Shown: piece by piece, positions 58,188-64,000 of the stretch | Numbering within the stretch: position 1 is the first letter of the stretch | Layout of the letters: every line of letters starts with the position of its first letter | Origin: Deltaproteobacteria bacterium | GTDB taxonomy: Bacteria; Desulfobacterota; Binatia; UTPRO1 | NCBI GenBank assembly: GCA_020852955.1 | Contig: JADYZW010000016.1 | Span: 1-64,000 of the forward strand | DNA: 64,000 nucleotides | Direction: 5' to 3' | Position numbers and translations under genes: made by a program | Notes under the pieces: model-generated | What the model was told of the DNA's origin: nothing | Database searches by the model: none | The model's input: only the letters and a program-made list of their open reading frames with translations

Positions 58188-59618
58188 ATGACGTCCACCA
58201 TTCGATCGCACACACCGTTTGCGGTCGCCGCCGTGCTCGGAGCGGCGGCGACGATGCTCCTCGCGAGCGCCGCGGCCTTCGCCGAAGACGCCGCGGCCGC
58301 CGCGCCGGTCGTCGACAGCGGCGACACCGCCTGGGTGCTCGCCGCCTCGGCGCTGGTGCTGATGATGACGCTCCCCGGCCTCGCGCTCTTCTACGGCGGA
58401 CTCGTGCGCGCCAAGAACGTGCTCAACGTCCTCATGCAATGCATGCTCTCCGCCGGCATCGTCGGCGTGCTCTGGATCCTCGTCGGCTACAGCCTCGCCT
58501 TCGGCACCGGCAACGCCTTCATCGGCGACTTCTCGAAGGTCGGCCTCTCGGGCGTCACGCTCGACTCCGTCGTGGCGAACTTCGCGAGCCCGCCGCGCAA
58601 CATCCCCGAGTACCTCTTCGTCATGTTCCAGGGCATGTTCGCGATCATCACCCCGGCGCTGATCCTCGGCGCGGTCGCCGAGCGCATGAAGTTCGGCGCG
58701 TGGTGCGCGTTCATCACCGTCTGGTTCCTCATGGTCTACTGCCCGATCGCGCACATGGTGTGGGGCTCCGAGGGCTGGATCTTCAAGGCGGGCGCCATCG
58801 ACTTCGCGGGCGGCCTCGTGGTCCACATGTCGAGCGGCTTCTCGGCGCTCGCGCTCGCGCTCCTGCTCGGCAAGCGGCGGGGCCTCGGCAAGGAAGCGAT
58901 GCCGCCGCACAGCCTGCCGCTGTGCATGGTCGGCGCCGGGCTCCTGTGGACCGGGTGGTTCGGCTTCAACGCCGGCAGCGCGCTCTCCGCGAGTCCGCTC
59001 GCGACCCTCGCCTTCCTGAACACCAGCACCGCGGCCTCGACGGCGGTGGTCGCCTGGGCGCTGATCGAGGTGATGCACCGCGGGAAGCCGACGGCGCTCG
59101 GCGGCGCGACGGCGGCGGTCGCCGGCCTCGTCGCCATCACCCCGGCGTGCGGCAACGTCACGCCGTTCGGGGCCATCTGGATCGGCGCCGGCGTCTCCAT
59201 CGTCTCGTACCTCGCCTGCACCTTCCTGAAGCCCGCGCTCGACTACGACGATTCGCTCGACGTGTTCGGCGTCCACGCGCTCGGCGGCACCTGGGGCGCC
59301 CTCGCCTCCGGCCTCTTCGCGGCAACGCTCGGCTCGGGCATCGAATCGAACGCGCAGCAGATCGTGGTGCAGCTCAAGGGCATCGCCTTCGTGGTCGTGT
59401 TCGCGCCGCTCGCCACGGTCGCGATCGTCCTCGCCCTGACGCCGATCTTCGGCTCGCTCCGCGCTGCCGAGGAGGACGAGGTCCTCGGACTCGACCTCGC
59501 CGAGCACAGCGAGAGCGCCTACGGATTCGCGGGCGGCACCCCGGTCGCGCCCGAGCTCGGCGGAGCCGTGGGTCACGTCGCGCTCGCCATGGCGCCGGCG
59601 CACGAGCGCATCGCGTGA
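58188..59618 (+). CDS. amtB: Ammonium transporter (Amt family)
   Basis: Channel-like ammonium importer in the inner membrane. The 476-residue precursor has a signal peptide (to about AAAFA), then eleven helices with LPGLALFYGGLVRAKNVL, the pore histidine in VVHMSSGFSALA and the second in DVFGVHALGGTWGAL. ATG at 58188 follows an AGGAGGG. The sigma-54 promoter upstream predicts induction under nitrogen limitation. A glnK gene, usually paired with amtB, is not adjacent; GST follows. Confidence 0.95.
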   Translation: MTSTIRSHTPFAVAAVLGAAATMLLASAAAFAEDAAAAAPVVDSGDTAWVLAASALVLMMTLPGLALFYGGLVRAKNVLNVLMQCMLSAGIVGVLWILVGYSLAFGTGNAFIGDFSKVGLSGVTLDSVVANFASPPRNIPEYLFVMFQGMFAIITPALILGAVAERMKFGAWCAFITVWFLMVYCPIAHMVWGSEGWIFKAGAIDFAGGLVVHMSSGFSALALALLLGKRRGLGKEAMPPHSLPLCMVGAGLLWTGWFGFNAGSALSASPLATLAFLNTSTAASTAVVAWALIEVMHRGKPTALGGATAAVAGLVAITPACGNVTPFGAIWIGAGVSIVSYLACTFLKPALDYDDSLDVFGVHALGGTWGALASGLFAATLGSGIESNAQQIVVQLKGIAFVVVFAPLATVAIVLALTPIFGSLRAAEEDEVLGLDLAEHSESAYGFAGGTPVAPELGGAVGHVALAMAPAHERIA

Positions 59619-59656
59619 GCGGCGCGTTGCCTCCCGAGCGCGTCGGCAGGACCGTC

Positions 59657-59685
59657 TTGACCCGGCGCGGCGCCCCACGTACGCA
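59657..59685 (+). promoter_or_regulatory. Candidate promoter of the GST gene
   Basis: TTGACC (59657-59662), a 17-base spacer and TACGCA (59680-59685), 33 bases before the GST ATG. It suggests that the GST is transcribed apart from amtB. Confidence 0.4.
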
Positions 59686-59718
59686 CCGCGCATCCCGACG
59701 ACGACCGCGGAGGCACCG

Positions 59719-60321
59719 ATGATCACGCTCTACCACGCGCAGCTCACCCGCTCGATTCGCATCGTCTGGCTCCTCGAGGAGCTCGGCGTCCCGTACGAGC
59801 TCGCCACGGTCCCCTTCAAGCCGCCGCGCCACTCCTTCGAACAGCACACCCCGGCCGGGAAGTTCCCGACGCTCGACGACGACGGCATGGTGATGTTCGA
59901 ATCGGGCGCGATCCTCGAGTACCTGATCGAGAAGTACGGCAAGGGGCGCCTGGCGCCGCCGATCGGCGACCCCGAGCGCGGCGCGTACCTCCAGTGGGTG
60001 CACTTCGCGGAAGCGACGGCGTTCCCGCCGATCGGCGACATCGCCCGCCACACCATGTTCCTCCCCGAGGCCGAGCGCCTGCCGCAGGTCGCCGCCGACG
60101 GCCGGGTCCGCGCCAAGAACGCGCTCGACGTGCTCGAACGAGCGCTCCAGGGCAAGCACTACCTCGTCGGCGGCGAGCTCTCCGGCGCCGACATCATGAT
60201 GGGGTACTTCCTGATGGCCGCGCGGATGCTCGGCTGCGTCGGGGCCGAGCATCCGAACGTCGCGGCCTACTGGGATCGCCTCGCCGCGCGGCCGGGGTTC
60301 CAGAAGGCGCTCAGCGCCTGA
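59719..60321 (+). CDS. Glutathione S-transferase family protein
   Basis: The 200-residue protein has the thioredoxin-like N-terminal domain (MITLYHAQLTRSIRIVWLLE, with the cis-proline region FPTLDDDGMVMFESGAILEY) and a helical C-terminal domain (LVGGELSGADIMMGYF). The catalytic residue may be Ser/Thr rather than Tyr. Substrate unknown. A perfect hairpin follows the stop. Confidence 0.92.
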   Translation: MITLYHAQLTRSIRIVWLLEELGVPYELATVPFKPPRHSFEQHTPAGKFPTLDDDGMVMFESGAILEYLIEKYGKGRLAPPIGDPERGAYLQWVHFAEATAFPPIGDIARHTMFLPEAERLPQVAADGRVRAKNALDVLERALQGKHYLVGGELSGADIMMGYFLMAARMLGCVGAEHPNVAAYWDRLAARPGFQKALSA

Positions 60322-60322
60322 C

Positions 60323-60348
60323 GCAGGCCCGGGGCGCGCCGGGCCTGC
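60323..60348 (+). terminator. Perfect 10-bp hairpin after the GST gene
   Basis: GCAGGCCCGG (60323-60332) pairs with CCGGGCCTGC (60339-60348) around a GGCGCG loop, one base after the GST stop. No T-tract follows. It probably ends or stabilises the GST transcript. Confidence 0.5.
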
Positions 60349-60360
60349 CCGCGCGGTCGT

Positions 60361-60570
60361 TCACCGCGCGTCGCGGCGCACGATCGCGAGGTTCCGCGCG
60401 GCCCCGGCCGAGCGGGGGTCGAGGCGGAGCGCTTCGCGGTACTCGCGCTCGTAGACGACGAGCACCACCGCGACGACGAAGCCGAGGTGCCAGCCGACGA
60501 CGCCGTCGATCGGCGCCGCACCGCCGCGCCGCCGGGAGCCGTCGCACGCGGCGTCAGCTCCCGGCCCCAC
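60361..60570 (-). CDS. Doubtful small ORF with one membrane segment and a TPR-like fragment
   Basis: A 69-residue reading frame has a hydrophobic stretch (WHLGFVVAVVLVVYEREY) followed by REALRLDPRSAGAARNLAIV, which looks like one TPR motif. It may be a remnant of a larger TPR protein. It is downstream of cysC on the same strand. Start and expression are unsupported, and it may be chance coding. Confidence 0.3.
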   Translation of the reverse strand: MGPGADAACDGSRRRGGAAPIDGVVGWHLGFVVAVVLVVYEREYREALRLDPRSAGAARNLAIVRRDAR

Positions 60571-60593
60571 GGATCACCGTGAAGGATCTCCCG

Positions 60594-61208
60594 TCAGCCG
60601 CGCGGGACGATGCCCTTCCGCTCGAGATACGAGAGGATCTGCTTCGAGCTCGCCTCGACGGTCTGCCCCGCCGTGTTGATGGCGAGCTCGGGCGCGGTCG
60701 GGGCCTCGTACGGCGCCGAAATGCCGGTGAACTCCTTGATCTCGCCGGCGCGGGCCTTCTTGTAGAGGCCCTTCACGTCGCGCTGCTCGCAGACCTCGAC
60801 GGGGCAATCGACGTGCACCTCGACGAAATCGCCCTCGCTCATGATCTTCCGCACCTGGTCGCGGTCGGCGCGGTAGGGCGAGATGAAGGCCGTCAGCGCG
60901 ACGACGCCGGCGTCGGTGAAGAGCTTCGCCACCTCGCCGATGCGGCGGATGTTCTCGGTGCGGTCCTCGGGCGAGAAGCCGAGGTTCTTGTTGAGGCCGT
61001 GACGGATGTTGTCGCCGTCGAGGATGTACGTCTTGACGCCGCGCTCCCACAGGCGCTTCTCGAGGTCGACCGCGATGGTCGACTTGCCGGAGCCGGAGAG
61101 TCCGGTGAGCCACACGGTGCACGCTTTGTGCCCGTTGATCTTCTCGCGATCGGCGCGGGTGACGTTGCCTTGGTGCCAGACGATGTTGGTCGCTTTTTGT
61201 TCGGTCAT
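60594..61208 (-). CDS. cysC: Adenylylsulfate kinase
   Basis: Phosphorylates APS to PAPS. The 204-residue product has the P-loop [31 protein letters not shown], and [13 protein letters not shown], with the [20 protein letters not shown] region. It complements sat in this window. ATG at 61208 has a candidate promoter just upstream (61220-61248). Confidence 0.96.
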   Translation of the reverse strand: MTEQKATNIVWHQGNVTRADREKINGHKACTVWLTGLSGSGKSTIAVDLEKRLWERGVKTYILDGDNIRHGLNKNLGFSPEDRTENIRRIGEVAKLFTDAGVVALTAFISPYRADRDQVRKIMSEGDFVEVHVDCPVEVCEQRDVKGLYKKARAGEIKEFTGISAPYEAPTAPELAINTAGQTVEASSKQILSYLERKGIVPRG

Positions 61209-61219
61209 ATGGGGTCAAG

Positions 61220-61248
61220 GGTTTAGCGGTCGGGGCCGGGACCGGCAA
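61220..61248 (-). promoter_or_regulatory. Candidate promoter of cysC
   Basis: On the minus strand TTGCCG (61248-61243), a 17-base spacer and TAAACC (61225-61220). The transcript would begin close to the cysC ATG, giving a very short leader. Confidence 0.4.
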
Positions 61249-61650
61249 CCCTGGACTCCGGGAATTCAACGCGCGCCGCGGTCGAGCGCGTGATCGCCGA
61301 CCCCACCCGCAGCGGGTAGTCCGACTCCCTCCGACGGAGCACGCGGCCATCGTCCTGGAGAGCTACCGGACACGCATCTGCGCCGATCGGGCGCACGAAA
61401 TCCGCTCCCGATCGGCGGTTTTCCGTTGCCGTACCGTCGGACTCGTGCAACGCATCCCTCGTCTTCATCGGTCCGACGGCAGTCTCCGGCGCGACGAATG
61501 ACGACGCGAGCGAGCACCGACCTGCGGTGACCGCCGCGCGAGGCTCGGGGTGCGACGCAGGGGGAACCGTGGGCGACGCTCGCGCGGCGCTCGCGGGCGT
61601 CGCACCCCGGGACGTCTCGACAGCGCCGCCGCGCTGTGGAACTGAGCCGC
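61249..61650. other. About 400 bases without a recognisable gene but with inverted repeats
   Basis: No reading frame on either strand shows known protein character. Two perfect inverted repeats stand out: CGCCGATCGGG (61381-61391) with 61407-61417, followed on the plus strand by GTTTTCC, and CCGTCGGAC (61434-61442) with 61471-61479. The first resembles an intrinsic terminator, although no plus-strand gene ends before it nearby, so a small RNA is possible. Confidence 0.45.
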
Positions 61651-62115
61651 ATGGCCACCATCTTCCAGCATCCCCGCGAGCTCGCTGCCGCCGCCGGCAC
61701 GCACCTCGGCTACAGCGATTGGCTCGAGATCACGCAGGACCGCGTGAACCGCTTCGCCGACGCGACCGGAGACCGCCAATGGATCCACGTCGATCCGGAG
61801 CGGGCCGCGCGCGGCCCGTTCAAGGGCACCATCGCGCACGGCTACCTCACGCTGTCGCTCGTGAACCTCTTCCTGCCCCAGATCATGGAGGTGCGCGGCA
61901 TCTCCATGGGGGTGAACTACGGCGCCGACAAGCTCCGCTTCCCGGCACCCGTGAAGGTCGGCGCGCGCGTCCGCGGCGGCGGCGAGCTCCTCAAGGTCGA
62001 GGACGTGAAAGGCGGCGCGATCCAGGCGACCGTGCGCGTCACGGTCGAGATCGAGGGCGCGGAGCGCCCGGGCTGCGTCGTCGACACCATCAGCCGCTAC
62101 GTGCCGGCCGCGTAG
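61651..62115 (+). CDS. MaoC-like hotdog hydratase/dehydratase (NodN type)
   Basis: The 154-residue protein has the catalytic Asp-His of R-specific hydratases in FADATGDRQWIHVDPERAA, then GTIAHGYLTLSLVNLFLP, which is typical of the NodN/MaoC branch. Members hydrate 2-enoyl-CoA or act in fatty acid or polyhydroxyalkanoate metabolism. ATG at 61651 is preferred; a GTG five codons earlier is possible. It stands alone. Confidence 0.9.
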   Translation: MATIFQHPRELAAAAGTHLGYSDWLEITQDRVNRFADATGDRQWIHVDPERAARGPFKGTIAHGYLTLSLVNLFLPQIMEVRGISMGVNYGADKLRFPAPVKVGARVRGGGELLKVEDVKGGAIQATVRVTVEIEGAERPGCVVDTISRYVPAA

Positions 62116-62175
62116 CGGCGTCTCGGAGTCCGCCGTCCTCCGTCGGCGGCGCCCCCGGCGCAACGGCGGCCGCCG

Positions 62176-62457
62176 TCAGACCGGGAACGGGTGCAGCTCG
62201 AGCGAAACGCCGAACACCTCGGTCAGCAGCAGGTACAGCGCGAGGAGCGCCGTGAAGAGCGCCGCGAACGCGCCGATCGCGATGCCGGAGAGGAAGATCA
62301 GCGAGATGAGCGAGCCGGCGACCACGAGCGGGAGGAGCAGCGGCGACCGATTGAACGGCGCGATCGGCTCGAGGAGCGGCAGCAGCCCGCGGTCGCTCGT
62401 CTCCTGGCGGATGTTGTCGAACAGCAGCCGGGCCTGGTCCCACACGTAATCGAACAT
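62176..62457 (-). CDS. Small two-helix membrane protein, unknown function
   Basis: The 93-residue protein has an amphipathic start (MFDYVWDQARLLFDNIRQET) and two adjacent membrane helices (LLLPLVVAGSLISLIFL and AALFTALLALYLLLTEVF). I do not recognise a family. It lies 42 bases downstream of polA on the same strand but is separated by its own start region. Confidence 0.6.
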   Translation of the reverse strand: MFDYVWDQARLLFDNIRQETSDRGLLPLLEPIAPFNRSPLLLPLVVAGSLISLIFLSGIAIGAFAALFTALLALYLLLTEVFGVSLELHPFPV

Positions 62458-62499
62458 GGGCCGTGGTTAGCACATCGGACGCACGCGCGCGACCGACCG

Positions 62500-64000
62500 T
62501 CAGTGGACCTCGTCCCAGCTCGCGCCGGCGCGGACGTCGACGGTGAGGGGCACGGCGAGCGGCATCACGGTCTCCATCTCGTGCCGTATGACCTCGGAGA
62601 CCTCGCCGACGGCGACCGCGTCGGCCTCGAAGACGAGCTCGTCGTGGACCTGGAGGATCATCGCGGCCGGGAGGCGCTCGCCGGCGAGCCGCGCCTCGAG
62701 CTTCACCATCGCGAGCTTGATGAGATCGGCGGCCGAGCCCTGAACGGGCGTGTTGATGGCCGTGCGTTCGGCGAACGCCCGCAGGTTGTCGTCGCCGCTC
62801 GCGAGCTCCGGGAGGTAGCGGCGGCGGCGCAGCAGCGTCGACACGAAGCCCTGGCGCCGCGCCTCGACGAGCGTCGCCTCGATGAAGCGCGTCACCCCTT
62901 CGAGGCGGGCGAAATAGCTCGTGATGTATCGCTGCGCATCCGCGAGCGGGATCGCGAGCTCGCGCGAGAGGCGCTGCGGCCCCATCCCGTAGATGATGCC
63001 GAAGTTGATGACCTTCGCGCGCCGGCGCATCTCGCCCGTGACCAGCGCCGGCAGCACGTCGAACACCTCGGCGGCGGTCCGGGTGTGGATGTCCTCGCCG
63101 CTCGTGAACGCCCGCACGAGCACCGGATCGCCGGTGAGGTGGGCAAGCACGCGCAGCTCGATTTGCGAGTAGTCGGCGCCGATCAGCACCTTGCCGGGAG
63201 CCGGGACGAAGGCGGCCCGGATGCGGCGCCCCTCCTCGGTCCGGATGGGGATGTTCTGGAGGTTCGGATCGGTCGACGACAGGCGCCCGGTCGCCGCCAC
63301 CGTCTGGTTGAACGAGGTGTGGATGCGGCCGGTGTCGGGGTGGACGAGCTGCGGCAGCGGGTCGATGTAGGTCGAGAGCAGCTTCGTGAGCGCGCGGTGC
63401 TCGAGGATCTTCGCCGGCAGCGGGTGCGCGGCGGCGAGCTTGTGCATCGCGTCGACGTCGAGCGAGATGCCGGTCTTGCCCTTGCGCAGGCCCCTGGTCG
63501 GGATCTTCAGGCGGTCGAACAGCACCTCGCGGAGCTGGAGCGGCGAGTTGATGTTGAAGGCGCCGCCCGCCAGCTCGTAGATCGCCGCTTCGATCGCGGC
63601 GAGCGCGGTCCGGTACTCGGTCGCGAGCCTCGCGAGCGCCGCGGCGTCGACCCGCACCCCGCGCCGCTCCATCGCGGCGAGCACCGCGAGGAGCGGCATC
63701 TCGACGTCGCGGAAGAGCGCGAGCGCGTCGTGCTCTTCGAGGGCGCGCGCGAGCACCGGCCGGAGCGCGAGCGCCGTGCGCGCCGTCCATGCCGGGCGGA
63801 TCGGCGCGTCCTCGCCCGGAGCGGCCATGCCGAGGAAATGCCGCGCGAGTTCGTCGACCCCGTGGCTCGCGCGCGACGGGTCCAGAACGTACGAGGCGAC
63901 CCCGACGTCGAAGAGCGGCCCGGCGAGCGCCACCCCGTGGCGCCCGAGGACGATCAGCGCGCGCTTCACGTCCTCGCCGACCTTCTCGACCGCCGGCGAC
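62500..64000 (-). CDS. polA: DNA polymerase I (3' part; start lies beyond the window)
   Basis: DNA repair and lagging-strand polymerase. The visible 499 residues cover the end of the 3'-5' exonuclease-type domain (LFDVGVASYVLDPSRASHG) and the complete family A polymerase domain: ATGRLSSTDPNLQNIPIRT, motif A GADYSQIELRVLAHL, motif B RRRAKVINFGIIYGMG and motif C LQVHDELVFEA. The frame stays open to position 64000, so the GTG at 63969 is not the start. The proofreading residues lie mainly outside the window, so proofreading ability cannot be judged. Confidence 0.97.
   Translation of the reverse strand, partial: SPAVEKVGEDVKRALIVLGRHGVALAGPLFDVGVASYVLDPSRASHGVDELARHFLGMAAPGEDAPIRPAWTARTALALRPVLARALEEHDALALFRDVEMPLLAVLAAMERRGVRVDAAALARLATEYRTALAAIEAAIYELAGGAFNINSPLQLREVLFDRLKIPTRGLRKGKTGISLDVDAMHKLAAAHPLPAKILEHRALTKLLSTYIDPLPQLVHPDTGRIHTSFNQTVAATGRLSSTDPNLQNIPIRTEEGRRIRAAFVPAPGKVLIGADYSQIELRVLAHLTGDPVLVRAFTSGEDIHTRTAAEVFDVLPALVTGEMRRRAKVINFGIIYGMGPQRLSRELAIPLADAQRYITSYFARLEGVTRFIEATLVEARRQGFVSTLLRRRRYLPELASGDDNLRAFAERTAINTPVQGSAADLIKLAMVKLEARLAGERLPAAMILQVHDELVFEADAVAVGEVSEVIRHEMETVMPLAVPLTVDVRAGASWDEVH

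Noticed and set aside
61203..61220. TTGACC directly before the cysC ATG (minus strand) as a -35 box.
   Set aside because: It is within a few bases of the start codon, so a promoter there would begin inside the gene; TTGCCG-N17-TAAACC just upstream fits better.

Overview
The window is about 70% GC and gene-dense, from a Gram-negative bacterium. LpxC, a LapB-like protein, BamD and a PagL-like lipid A deacylase show an outer membrane with lipid A. The gene orders rplU-rpmA-obg-proB-proA-nadD-rsfS and yebC-ruvC-ruvA-ruvB, the NtrY-like kinase and the FG-GAP subtilase all fit the deltaproteobacterial / Desulfobacterota-Binatota sphere. That placement is inference, since there is no rRNA or other phylogenetic anchor. 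I saw no rRNA, tRNA, CRISPR array, insertion sequence or prophage. Many genes overlap by 4 bases (ATGA, GTGA, TTGA), so translational coupling is the rule.

Layout. 1-6357 (minus): a pyrimidine operon pyrR-pyrB-pyrC-carA-carB with a promoter and a leader terminator; its PyrB is fused to a PyrI-type zinc domain and a second PyrR-like domain. 6402-11267: an Hsp15-like S4 protein, an NnrU-like membrane protein, a DTW-domain tRNA-modifying enzyme, and a CadC-like regulator divergent from a small tautomerase. 11325-18217 (minus): yebC-ruvCAB, a small DUF2905 protein, an NtrY-like histidine kinase, and a response-regulator receiver domain fused to LpxC. 18488-22760: RlpA, CutA, an App1-like HAD protein, PlsX and a hydrolase. 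22862-29596 (plus): rplU-rpmA, obgE-proB-proA-nadD-rsfS and a LapA-LapB fusion. 29623-41200: two ArsA-family ATPases, hydrolases, a LuxR regulator facing a DUF2231 protein, a HisN-like phosphatase, a thioesterase with NDH-2, an RHH/zinc-ribbon protein, FabF, a macrodomain protein, a PagL-like deacylase and an FMN-barrel protein. 41268-49410: a 1329-residue secreted subtilase, two membrane proteins (one PIG-V-like) and ATP sulfurylase. 49571-53723 (minus): an ECF vitamin-type transporter and a nuclease P1/phospholipase C-fold protein. 53816-60321 (plus): a CPBP protease, BamD, an E1-CysO-CysM sulfur-transfer cluster flanked by a second degenerate E1, an ammonium transporter behind a sigma-54 promoter, and a GST. 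60594-64000: CysC, a MaoC-type protein, a small membrane protein and the start-truncated polA.

Themes. Lipid A supply appears under unusual control: the committed enzyme LpxC carries an NtrX-type receiver and is encoded with its probable kinase, while a fused LapA-LapB (the lipid A homeostasis factor of enterobacteria) and a PagL-like deacylase lie in the same window. Pyrimidine synthesis appears controlled twice by PyrR modules, once as a free attenuation protein and once as a domain on aspartate transcarbamoylase. Sulfur is handled by Sat and CysC (sulfate to PAPS) and by a protein-thiocarboxylate cluster whose two E1-like proteins look complementary: one has the catalytic site, the other has the N-terminal arginine-finger helix.
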